DNA of 20,297 nucleotides from contig DXRF01000023.1 of the NCBI GenBank assembly GCA_019411205.1, positions 1-20,297 on the forward strand. Direction: 5' to 3'. The translations under genes were made by a program, and so were the position numbers. The notes below the pieces were generated by a model that saw nothing but the letters and a program-made list of their open reading frames with translations, ran no database searches and was not told the origin of the DNA. Of the stretch, positions 1-6,255 are shown in pieces. Every line of letters starts with the position of its first letter. Within the stretch, counting starts at the first letter, position 1. The DNA is from Parabacteroides sp. (GTDB taxonomy: Bacteria > Bacteroidota > Bacteroidia > Bacteroidales > Tannerellaceae).

Positions 1-387
1 ATGGTAAATAGAAGGTATACCCTTTCAAAAGAAGAGCGCCTGTCGTGGAAACGTTACATTGACCTGCTGTTTGCAAAAGGGCAATCGTTTGTGGCGTTTC
101 CACTGCGGGTTGTCTATTTACCGGTAGAAGAAGAGACATTGGCTCCGGTATCTATCCTGGTGAGTGTCCCCAAAAAGAAATTCAGACGTGCCGTAAAACG
201 GAATCTGATCAAACGGCAGGTCCGCGAAGCTTATCGGGTACGCAAATATGATCTGATCGATCCGCTGATGGAAAAAAACAAGCGTATGCTGGTTGCTTTT
301 CTCTATCTGGACAAGGAAATCCATCCTTTTGCTGATATAGAAAAAGCCATGACAAAAGCCTTGAATGTACTTCGCGACAAAGCATGA
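1..387 (+). CDS. rnpA: Ribonuclease P protein component
   Basis: Protein subunit of RNase P, which helps the catalytic RNA remove 5' leaders from precursor tRNAs in the cytoplasm. The 128-residue product has the usual family length and is strongly basic. The diagnostic RNR-type segment lies at about residues 58-79 (PKKKFRRAVKRNLIKRQVRE), and an aromatic/basic strand precedes it. The ATG is the first base of the window, so upstream context is not visible and a slightly earlier start cannot be excluded; the N-terminus looks natural. The TGA overlaps the ATG of yidD (ATGA, 384-387), indicating translational coupling. The rnpA-yidD pairing is conserved across bacteria. Family is certain; only the exact start is open. 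Confidence 0.95.
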   Translation: MVNRRYTLSKEERLSWKRYIDLLFAKGQSFVAFPLRVVYLPVEEETLAPVSILVSVPKKKFRRAVKRNLIKRQVREAYRVRKYDLIDPLMEKNKRMLVAFLYLDKEIHPFADIEKAMTKALNVLRDKA

Positions 388-608
388 TAAAGCGTTTTTT
401 TACTTTTCTTCTGTTGTTGCCGGTCTATTTCTATAAATATTGCATTTCTCCCATGACGCCGGCATCGTGCAGGTACACGCCTACTTGTTCCGAATATGCT
501 GTACAGGCTCTCAGAAAATACGGTCCGGTAAAGGGATTGTATTTAGCTGTCAAACGTATTCTTCGCTGCCATCCCTGGGGTGGAAGCGGATATGATCCTG
601 TTCCGTAA
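384..608 (+). CDS. yidD: Membrane protein insertion efficiency factor YidD
   Basis: Small membrane-associated protein of 74 residues that in other bacteria assists YidC-dependent insertion of inner-membrane proteins. Visible features are a hydrophobic amphipathic N-terminus (residues 4-18), the family signature CRYTPTCSEYA (29-39) with Cys29 and Cys35, a K-G-x-x-L-A-x-K-R-I segment (50-59), and the C-terminal RCHPWGGSGYDPVP (61-74) with Cys62. These cover essentially the whole DUF37/YidD family. It overlaps rnpA by 4 bp, the common arrangement, and is followed after 4 bp by the preferred start of the TatD-like gene. The function is inferred from the family. Confidence 0.95.
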   Translation: MIKRFFTFLLLLPVYFYKYCISPMTPASCRYTPTCSEYAVQALRKYGPVKGLYLAVKRILRCHPWGGSGYDPVP

Positions 609-612
609 CAGT

Positions 613-1245
613 ATGGTTTATTACGATATACATACTCATCATTTGCCCGTCCATCCGGAAGATGTCGCCATCGTTAACTGTCTTGTCCCTGCGTCAGGCG
701 ACAGAACGGGAGCGTTCCATTCTGTCGGCATTCATCCCTGGTATATATATAATGTAGAAGAACAGCTTGCCGGACTTAAACGGCAGGCAATGCTTCCGGG
801 CGTGGTTGCAATCGGCGAGACCGGGCTTGATAAACTGGCGGAAGCATCGTTGGAATGCCAGCAGGAAATCTTCAAAGTGTCGGCGGCTTTTGCCGAGGAC
901 CTCGGTTTCTTTTTGATCATACACTGCGTGAAAGCTTGGGACGAACTGATTGCGTTGAAAAAAGAGCTTAAACCCCGTATGCCCTGGGTGATTCACGGTT
1001 TTCGTGGTAATGCTGCATTGGCTAAACAACTGATCCGGCAGGGTTTTTACCTTTCTTTTGGCGAGCATTTCAATCCCGAAGCCGTACGCGAAGCATGGCC
1101 CGGCTGCTTGTTCGCCGAAACGGACGATCGCGAAATAGATATCCGTACTGTTTACCGGAACCTTTCGACCTCCTTGAGTCTTCGGCCTGAACTGTTCGCC
1201 GGGCAGATTGCCGAAAATGTCCGCGACATCCTTCATTTGCCTTAA
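613..1245 (+). CDS. TatD-family metal-dependent hydrolase (short form)
   Basis: Member of the TatD-type amidohydrolase (TIM-barrel) family; relatives are divalent-metal DNases, but the substrate here is unknown. With the ATG at 613 the protein is 210 residues, shorter than the roughly 260 of classical TatD. Candidate metal ligands are all present: DIHTHH (His7, His9), GETGLD (Glu69), IIHCVKAW (His104), VIHGFRG (His128) and ETDD (Asp171). The start is uncertain: in-frame GTG at 580 and ATG at 592 lie inside yidD, whereas 613 gives a 4-bp gap after the yidD stop and puts the HxH motif close to the N-terminus as is usual. It belongs to the rnpA-yidD transcription unit by spacing. Confidence 0.82.
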   Translation: MVYYDIHTHHLPVHPEDVAIVNCLVPASGDRTGAFHSVGIHPWYIYNVEEQLAGLKRQAMLPGVVAIGETGLDKLAEASLECQQEIFKVSAAFAEDLGFFLIIHCVKAWDELIALKKELKPRMPWVIHGFRGNAALAKQLIRQGFYLSFGEHFNPEAVREAWPGCLFAETDDREIDIRTVYRNLSTSLSLRPELFAGQIAENVRDILHLP

Positions 1246-1263
1246 ATCACTGTTATACCCTAA

Positions 1264-1295
1264 TTTTCAATTCTCAATTCTCCATTTTCAATTAT
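1264..1295 (+). repeat. Degenerate heptad repeat (CAATTCT type) before tyrS
   Basis: Four degenerate 7-bp units in the order TCAATTC, TCAATTC, TCCATTT, TCAATTA lie between the TatD-like gene and tyrS. The 7-bp phase and the CAATT core match the CAATTGT repeats elsewhere in this window, but the G of CAATTG is replaced by C or T, so the self-complementary hexamer is lost. It ends eight bases before the probable tyrS -7 box. Confidence 0.55.
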
Positions 1296-1302
1296 AAAGT
1301 CG

Positions 1303-1310
1303 TACCTTTG
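1303..1310 (+). promoter_or_regulatory. Probable tyrS promoter, Bacteroidetes -7 box
   Basis: TACCTTTG fits the Bacteroidetes -7 consensus TAnnTTTG exactly and lies 32 bp before the tyrS ATG. A good TTG -33 element at 19-21 bp upstream is not evident, so the call rests on the -7 box and its position. Confidence 0.6.
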
Positions 1311-1342
1311 CCCGCATTCAATTAATACTATAATCTAAAACG

Positions 1343-2635
1343 ATGAATTTTGTTGAAGAATTAACATGGAGGGGCATGATCGCTGATATGATGCCCGGAA
1401 CAGAAGAACAGTTGCAAAAAGAGATGACTTCTGCTTATGTAGGTATTGACCCGACGGCTGACTCATTACATATCGGTCACTTGGTATCGGTGATGATGCT
1501 GAAACATCTCCAACGTGCAGGACACCGTCCTATTGCTCTGGTCGGCGGAGCTACCGGTATGATCGGAGACCCTTCAATGAAGTCGGCAGAACGTAACCTG
1601 CTCGATGAAGCGACGCTTCGTCATAACCAGGATAGCATTAAGAAGCAGTTGTCCAAGTTCTTGGATTTTGATTCGGACGCGCCTAATGCAGCCAAGTTGG
1701 TAAACAATTACGACTGGATGAAGGATTATTCTTTCCTGAATTTTATCCGTGATATCGGTAAGCATATCACTGTTAACTATATGATGGCTAAAGAATCCGT
1801 TAAAAAACGCTTGAGCCGCGAATCTTCTGTCGGCATGTCGTTTACGGAATTTTCTTACCAGTTACTCCAGGGATACGATTATATGTATCTGTATGAACAC
1901 GAAGGCTGCCGTTTGCAGATGGGAGGAACTGACCAGTGGGGTAACATCACGACCGGTACGGAACTGATTCGCCGTAAGTTGGGCGGTGAAGCTTTTGCCT
2001 TGACCTGTCCGTTGATTACGAAAGCCGACGGAGGTAAGTTTGGCAAGACTGAGTCCGGTAATGTCTGGTTGGACCGCCGTTATACATCTCCTTACAAATT
2101 CTACCAGTTCTGGCTGAATGTGAGCGATACCGATGCTGCCAAATATATCAAGATCTTTACCGATCTGCCTAAGGAAGAAATCGATGCTTTGATCAAGGAA
2201 CAGGAAGAAGCGCCGCATCTTCGTCCGTTGCAGAAACGTTTGGCAAAGGAAGTTACGGTTATGGTTCATTCCCAGGAAGATTACGATGCTGCCGTCGAGG
2301 CTTCCAATATTCTGTTCGGAAACTCAACGTCGGAAGCATTGAAGCATTTGGACGAACAGACATTGTTGGATGTGTTCAACGGTGTTCCCCAGTTTGAAGT
2401 TTCTCGCGAAGAGTTGAGTGCCGGTGTCAAGGCGATCGACCTGTTCACCGAAAAGGCGGCGATTTTCCCCTCGAAAGGTGAAATGCGCAAGTTGGTTCAG
2501 AGCGGTGGCATCAGTGTAAATAAGGAAAAACTGACGGATCAGGATATGGTTATCGACTGTGCTTCTCTGCTGGATGAGAAATATTTACTGGTTCAGAGAG
2601 GTAAGAAGAACTACTATTTACTGATTGTAAAATAA
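1343..2635 (+). CDS. tyrS: Tyrosyl-tRNA synthetase (TyrRS)
   Basis: Class I aminoacyl-tRNA synthetase charging tRNA-Tyr with tyrosine in the cytoplasm. The 430-residue length fits the bacterial TyrRS type. The ATP-binding HIGH signature is at residues 43-46 and the KMSKS-equivalent is KFGKT at 232-236. Between them lie LVGGATGMIGDPS (67-79), the tyrosine-site region SYQLLQGYDYMYLYE (171-185) and QMGGTDQWGN (192-201). The last 65 or so residues form an S4-type RNA-binding domain (SGGISVNKEKLTDQDMVID). It has its own probable promoter and is followed by a separate tRNA transcription unit. No T-box-like leader fits in the short upstream gap. Confidence 0.97.
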   Translation: MNFVEELTWRGMIADMMPGTEEQLQKEMTSAYVGIDPTADSLHIGHLVSVMMLKHLQRAGHRPIALVGGATGMIGDPSMKSAERNLLDEATLRHNQDSIKKQLSKFLDFDSDAPNAAKLVNNYDWMKDYSFLNFIRDIGKHITVNYMMAKESVKKRLSRESSVGMSFTEFSYQLLQGYDYMYLYEHEGCRLQMGGTDQWGNITTGTELIRRKLGGEAFALTCPLITKADGGKFGKTESGNVWLDRRYTSPYKFYQFWLNVSDTDAAKYIKIFTDLPKEEIDALIKEQEEAPHLRPLQKRLAKEVTVMVHSQEDYDAAVEASNILFGNSTSEALKHLDEQTLLDVFNGVPQFEVSREELSAGVKAIDLFTEKAAIFPSKGEMRKLVQSGGISVNKEKLTDQDMVIDCASLLDEKYLLVQRGKKNYYLLIVK

Positions 2636-2654
2636 GAATTTTATACAAAAATGC

Positions 2655-2684
2655 TTGCAAGGTAAGATTTTATTCTTACCTTTG
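2655..2684 (+). promoter_or_regulatory. Promoter of tRNA-Gln (TTG-N19-TAnnTTTG)
   Basis: A TTG at 2655-2657 is followed after exactly 19 bp by TACCTTTG at 2677-2684, a near-ideal Bacteroidetes primary sigma-factor promoter (-33/-7). Initiation would fall near 2690, leaving about 20 nt of 5' leader before the mature tRNA at 2710. It is the best-formed promoter in the window and serves as an internal reference for the others. Confidence 0.8.
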
Positions 2685-2709
2685 CATCGCTTTAGATAAA
2701 GCGCCGGAT

Positions 2710-2780
2710 TGTCTCATGGTGTAATGGTAGCACTACAGTTTTTGGTTCTGTCTGTCGAGGTTCGAATCCTCGTGAGACAA
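2710..2780 (+). tRNA. tRNA-Gln (anticodon TTG)
   Basis: A 71-nt cloverleaf. The acceptor stem pairs TGTCTCA (2710-2716) with TGAGACA (2773-2779), with discriminator A at 2780. The D arm is GTG/CAC around TAATGGTAG. The anticodon loop TTTTGGT (2740-2746) carries TTG at 2742-2744. The T arm is CGAGG, TTCGAAT, CCTCG (2756-2772). No CCA is encoded, since CTC follows the discriminator, so the CCA end must be added enzymatically. The innermost pair of the anticodon stem is T-T (2739/2747) rather than Watson-Crick. Base U1 opposite A72 fits bacterial tRNA-Gln identity. Confidence 0.95.
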
Positions 2781-2791
2781 CTCACAGAACG

Positions 2792-2829
2792 AAAGGGTCG
2801 GAATGAAAGTTCCGGCCCTTTTTATTTTT
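2792..2829 (+). terminator. Rho-independent terminator after tRNA-Gln
   Basis: A 12-bp stem pairs 2792-2803 with 2810-2821 (GGGTCGGAA against TTCCGGCCC, one G-T pair, extended by A-T pairs) around the hexaloop TGAAAG, followed by TTTATTTTT. It lies 11 nt after the tRNA and closes a single-tRNA transcription unit. Confidence 0.88.
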
Positions 2830-2908
2830 GTGGTTGGAAATTTTTTTCTTGTATCATTTCTGCATGATTAATTCCCAAATTTGTAAGTGGCAGGTGCCGG
2901 TATATCCA

Positions 2909-2916
2909 TATATTTG
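2909..2916 (+). promoter_or_regulatory. Possible promoter of the rhamnosidase gene
   Basis: TATATTTG matches the TAnnTTTG -7 consensus 39 bp before the preferred ATG at 2956. The nearest TTTG (2880-2883) is 25 bp upstream, longer than the normal 19-21 bp, so the -33 part is weak and an activator may be required. If correct, transcription begins downstream of the alternative GTG at 2887, supporting the later start codon. Confidence 0.45.
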
Positions 2917-2955
2917 TACATTGGATATCATGGAAACTCAGTTGATCTTAATGTT

Positions 2956-5598
2956 ATGAAGTATTATTGTCTGTTACTCTCTTTCCTTTTGGGGCTGGTG
3001 GCTTCTGTTTCGGGACAGGAAAGAATATCTGTCTGCAACCTTCGGTGTGAATATCTGGAAGATCCGGTTGCAGTGGAGAATGAAAGGCCCTTGTTGAGTT
3101 GGCAATTGCAATCCTCCGGGCAAGCTAAAAGCCAGACAGCTTACCGTCTCCTCGTGGCAAGTTCCCCTTCTTTGTTGGCTGAAGGGAAAGCAGATTTTTG
3201 GGATTCCGGAAAAGTAACATCTTCCCGTTCCTGCCAGGTCAAATATGAGGGGAAAGCACTTGATTCCAGGCAAGCGCTTTACTGGAAAGCGATGGTTTGG
3301 GATGAAAAAGGAGAGGCTTCGCCCTGGAGTGAAACAGGGAGATGGACGATGGGACTGTTGGAACCGTCTGATTGGACAGCCCGGTGGATCGGTAACCGGG
3401 AAGACGCTTATCCCGATTCGACCTTGACTACTCCGGCTCCTTATTTCCGTAAAACATTCCGGATAAACAAGCCGGTCAAACAGGCGAAAGCCTATATATG
3501 CGGGCTGGGCTTTTATGAAATGTATCTGAATGGCGAAAGGGTAGGCGACCAGGTATTGGCTCCCGCCGTTACCAATTTCGACCGCCGTCCACTCAAAAAG
3601 ATGTTGTATTTCTTTGATGATCAATCTAACCAAAGGGTTCTCTATAATACGTTCGATGTTACGTCTTTGGTGCAGAAGGCGGAGAATACGGTGGGAGTCC
3701 TGTTGGGAAACGGCTGGTATAACCAGCGTGACCGGACGGTGGAAGGCTGTATGTGGTACGATACGCCTCGGCTGTTATGCCAGTTGGAAATAGAGTATGC
3801 CGATGGTTCGACGGAACTGATCGCCACGGATGATAGCTGGAAGACTACGACCGGCCCTTTACTGCATGACGCCATATTCACAGGTGAAGAATATGATGCC
3901 CGGCTGGAGCTGGATGGCTGGAACCGGAACGGATACAAGGATTCTTCCTGGAAGAAAGCCCTTCTGGTAAGAGCGCCGAAGGGTAGTCTGCATGCTCAAC
4001 TTGCCCCTCATGAGAAAATTACCCGGACATTGCAGCCGGTAAGCTGCGAACAAAAGGACGATTCCACTTATTGGTATGTATTCCCGGAGATGATTTCCGG
4101 CTGGGCGCATATAAAAGTGCAAGGCAATGCCGGCGATCGGATCAAACTTCGTTTTATCGGAGAGGAAAAGAATGATTTCGGACAAGTGGACCTCTATACG
4201 TTGCGGGGCGGTGGAGTGGAACAATGGGAACCGCGTTTTACTTGGCACACGTTCCGCTATGTCGAAGTCATATCCCAACAGGTCAGGATGAACAAGGAAA
4301 GTCTGATTGCAAAAGTCGTGCATACCGATCCGCAGCCTGCCGGTCGTTTCAGTTGTTCGAACGAATTGTTTAATAAGATCAACGAGGTCTACCTGCGGAC
4401 GCAGAAGAATAACTTCCACGGCAGTATCAGCAGTGACTGCCCGCACCGGGAACGGTTGGCCTATACCGGAGACGCGCAGGTAGTCGTGGAAAGTTCCATC
4501 TTGTCTTTCGATATGACGCAGTTTTACCGAAAATGGTTTGACGATATGGAGGATGCCCGGAACCGGAAGAGCGGCTATGTTCCGCATACCGCTCCTTTCG
4601 GTGGTGGAGGTGGTGGTCCGGCATGGGGATCGGCTTATGTGATCATGCCCTGGGCCTATTATTGTTATTATGGCGATACGGTTCTGTTGAACCGTCATTA
4701 TGAGGGCATGAAACAATGGGTTGCCTATCTGGAAACGAGAACCGATGCACGTGGAATCGTCGTTCGGGAAGAGCCGGATGGCTGGTGCCTGGGAGATTGG
4801 TGTGCCCCGGGGAAAAGAAATATGGAACTGCCCGAACCGCTGGTTAATACGGCTTATTACTATCATTCGGCAGACTTGATGTCAAAGGTGGCGGCCGTCT
4901 TGGGGAAAGAGGAAGACAGACTGTACTTTGAGCAGTTGTGCGTACGGATCAGACGGGATTTCAATACGGTCTTTTTCAATCCGTCGACCCATCATTATTG
5001 GGAAGGGCGACAAGGTGCGGATGTATTCCCGTTGGCTTTCGGAATGGTACCGGAAGGTGAAAAGGAAGCCGTGTTCGACGCTCTGCTTGCTCATCTGGAT
5101 AGTATAGGAAACCATTTCGATACAGGCATCATGGCAACGCCTTTGCTCTTGAAAGTATTAAGTGATAACGGACGTGCCGATGTCGCTTTTCAGTTGATGA
5201 ACCAGCGCGAGATACCGGGGTTCGGGTATGTGATGGACAACCGTTATTCCTGTTTATGGGAACGATGGGAAGGGAAGGCATCCCGTTGTCATCCGATGTT
5301 CGGTAGCGTGGTGGCTTGGTTTTACCGGACACTTGCCGGAATCCGTTATGATGAAGCGGAGCCGGGCATGAAACATATCGTTATCGCTCCCCAACCGGTG
5401 GGTGGCCTCACTTATTGCAGCGGATCGTATCAATCCCTGTACGGCCCTGTCCGTTCGGACTGGCGGATAGAAGCGGACTCGTTCGAGTTGACAGTCGAGA
5501 TACCTACCAATACGACTGCCACGGTTATCCTGCCGGATGGCAAGAAATACAGAAGTGTCGGTTCGGGCGTCCATCGGTTCTCATCGCCTCTCATTTAG
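2956..5598 (+). CDS. Secreted alpha-L-rhamnosidase, GH78 family
   Basis: Inverting hydrolase releasing terminal L-rhamnose from plant or bacterial glycans. The 880-residue protein starts with a Sec signal peptide (MKYYCLLLSFLLGLVASVSG, cleavage near residue 20), with no lipobox cysteine at the cleavage site, so it is probably periplasmic. Order: fibronectin-III-like domain (about 25-135), rhamnosidase beta-sandwich region (about 150-440), six-hairpin catalytic barrel (about 445-785), and C-terminal beta domain (about 790-870). Catalytic-site motifs are DCPHRERLAYTGDAQ (Asp494, Glu499, Asp506), GDW (613-615) and WERWEG (Glu769), plus a GGGGGGPAWG loop typical of the family. The ATG at 2956 is preferred because the frame upstream to the GTG at 2887 encodes non-signal sequence. 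No SusC/SusD-like genes or other carbohydrate enzymes are adjacent, so the operon context does not identify the glycan. Confidence 0.92.
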   Translation: MKYYCLLLSFLLGLVASVSGQERISVCNLRCEYLEDPVAVENERPLLSWQLQSSGQAKSQTAYRLLVASSPSLLAEGKADFWDSGKVTSSRSCQVKYEGKALDSRQALYWKAMVWDEKGEASPWSETGRWTMGLLEPSDWTARWIGNREDAYPDSTLTTPAPYFRKTFRINKPVKQAKAYICGLGFYEMYLNGERVGDQVLAPAVTNFDRRPLKKMLYFFDDQSNQRVLYNTFDVTSLVQKAENTVGVLLGNGWYNQRDRTVEGCMWYDTPRLLCQLEIEYADGSTELIATDDSWKTTTGPLLHDAIFTGEEYDARLELDGWNRNGYKDSSWKKALLVRAPKGSLHAQLAPHEKITRTLQPVSCEQKDDSTYWYVFPEMISGWAHIKVQGNAGDRIKLRFIGEEKNDFGQVDLYTLRGGGVEQWEPRFTWHTFRYVEVISQQVRMNKESLIAKVVHTDPQPAGRFSCSNELFNKINEVYLRTQKNNFHGSISSDCPHRERLAYTGDAQVVVESSILSFDMTQFYRKWFDDMEDARNRKSGYVPHTAPFGGGGGGPAWGSAYVIMPWAYYCYYGDTVLLNRHYEGMKQWVAYLETRTDARGIVVREEPDGWCLGDWCAPGKRNMELPEPLVNTAYYYHSADLMSKVAAVLGKEEDRLYFEQLCVRIRRDFNTVFFNPSTHHYWEGRQGADVFPLAFGMVPEGEKEAVFDALLAHLDSIGNHFDTGIMATPLLLKVLSDNGRADVAFQLMNQREIPGFGYVMDNRYSCLWERWEGKASRCHPMFGSVVAWFYRTLAGIRYDEAEPGMKHIVIAPQPVGGLTYCSGSYQSLYGPVRSDWRIEADSFELTVEIPTNTTATVILPDGKKYRSVGSGVHRFSSPLI

Positions 5599-5656
5599 GC
5601 AAGAGGATGTGAGAAATATATCTTGCGGGAGTAACTCGAAAAAGGTAAAAAACTTG

Positions 5657-5664
5657 TATGTTTG
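5657..5664 (+). promoter_or_regulatory. Possible -7 box before the NimA-like gene
   Basis: TATGTTTG fits TAnnTTTG and lies 24 bp before the ATG at 5689. No convincing TTG is found at the 19-21 bp distance. It is the only promoter-like sequence in the 90-bp gap after the rhamnosidase, and no terminator was seen in that gap. Confidence 0.5.
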
Positions 5665-5688
5665 TAGGGATAAAAACAGAAATGCAAA

Positions 5689-6186
5689 ATGAAGACATTA
5701 GTACATACCGACAAAGAGCTGATTGAAGCGACCATTAAGAAGTGTGATATTTGCTATGTGGGACTGGCTGATACGGATGGGACTCCCTACGTATTGCCGA
5801 TGAACTTTGGCTACAGTGATGGTGTTATATACCTGCATTCGGCACAGGAAGGACGGAGCATCTCCATTTTAGAACGGAATCCGCGTGTCTGTATTACGTT
5901 CAGCACGGACCATGATCTTGTTTTTCAACATCCGGAGGTCGCTTGCAGTTACCGGATGCGTTCCAAGAGCGTGATCTGTTGGGGCAAAGTCCGCTTTGAA
6001 GAAGATTTCGACAAGAAGACGGAAGCCTTGGATATCATTATGAAACAGTATTCGGATAAGGAATTCCGCTATTCTGATCCGGCTGTAAAGAACGTCAAAA
6101 TATGGGTTGTGGAAATGGATGAAGTGACCTGCAAAGAATTCGGGGCTCCGCATAAGAAATTACCAATTGACTCAGGCAGCAAATAA
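5689..6186 (+). CDS. Pyridoxamine 5'-phosphate oxidase-fold, NimA-like protein
   Basis: A 165-residue single-domain protein of the FMN-binding split-barrel (PNPOx-like) superfamily, resembling the group that includes 5-nitroimidazole resistance protein NimA. Visible motifs: an N-terminal helix (residues 7-18), ICYVGLADTDGTPYVLPMNFGY (21-42), the strand VIYLHSAQEGRSISILE (46-62) with His50 in the position where Nim proteins carry their active histidine, NPRVCITFSTD, SVICWGKVRF and a C-terminal WVVEMDEVTCKEFG strand. It is a flavin-fold protein; whether it reduces nitro compounds, binds FMN, heme or F420, or acts in general redox stress is not shown by the sequence. The TAA at 6184-6186 overlaps the edge of a palindromic CAATTG repeat. 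Confidence 0.85.
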   Translation: MKTLVHTDKELIEATIKKCDICYVGLADTDGTPYVLPMNFGYSDGVIYLHSAQEGRSISILERNPRVCITFSTDHDLVFQHPEVACSYRMRSKSVICWGKVRFEEDFDKKTEALDIIMKQYSDKEFRYSDPAVKNVKIWVVEMDEVTCKEFGAPHKKLPIDSGSK

Positions 6187-6216
6187 TTGGCAATTGACAA
6201 TTGCCAATTGTCAATT
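6185..6216 (+). repeat. Compact CAATTG palindrome with two alternative hairpins
   Basis: Two overlapping perfect inverted repeats share sequence. Arms 6185-6196 and 6198-6209 (12 bp each) centre on A6197; arms 6192-6203 and 6205-6216 (12 bp each) centre on C6204. Only one hairpin can form at a time. The block starts inside the stop codon of the NimA-like gene and is followed by a T-rich stretch (6215-6229). It could act as a weak terminator or RNA 3'-end stabiliser. It belongs to the same family as the repeats at 7134 and 11001. Confidence 0.8.
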
Positions 6217-6230
6217 TCTTTTTACTTTTG
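6201..6230 (+). promoter_or_regulatory. Probable promoter of the serine acetyltransferase gene
   Basis: A TTG at 6201-6203 is followed after exactly 19 bp by TACTTTTG at 6223-6230, which fits TAnnTTTG. The ATG lies 25 bp further on. The -33 TTG is part of the CAATTG repeat block, so the repeat appears to supply half of the promoter. The spacing equals that of the tRNA-Gln promoter in this window. Confidence 0.6.
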
Positions 6231-6255
6231 TTGCCAAATATGATATTGCTGAATA

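Noticed and set aside
580..612. Earlier GTG (580) or ATG (592) start for the TatD-like gene
   Set aside because: Both lie inside yidD, and the ATG at 613 places the HxH motif at the usual distance from the N-terminus; 592 is not fully excluded.
694..1236. Antisense open frame of 180 codons opposite the TatD-like gene
   Set aside because: The sense strand carries all metal-ligand motifs; the antisense translation has no recognisable domain.
2887..2955. Alternative GTG start for the rhamnosidase
   Set aside because: It adds 23 non-hydrophobic residues before the signal peptide and lies upstream of the likely -7 box.
3859..4866. Long antisense open frame of 335 codons inside the rhamnosidase gene
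   Set aside because: It lies wholly opposite a gene with intact catalytic motifs and its translation resembles no family; this is a GC-skewed codon shadow.
5599..5626. GCAAGA/TCTTGC stem after the rhamnosidase as a terminator
   Set aside because: Only 6 bp, a 16-nt loop and no T-run; indistinguishable from chance.
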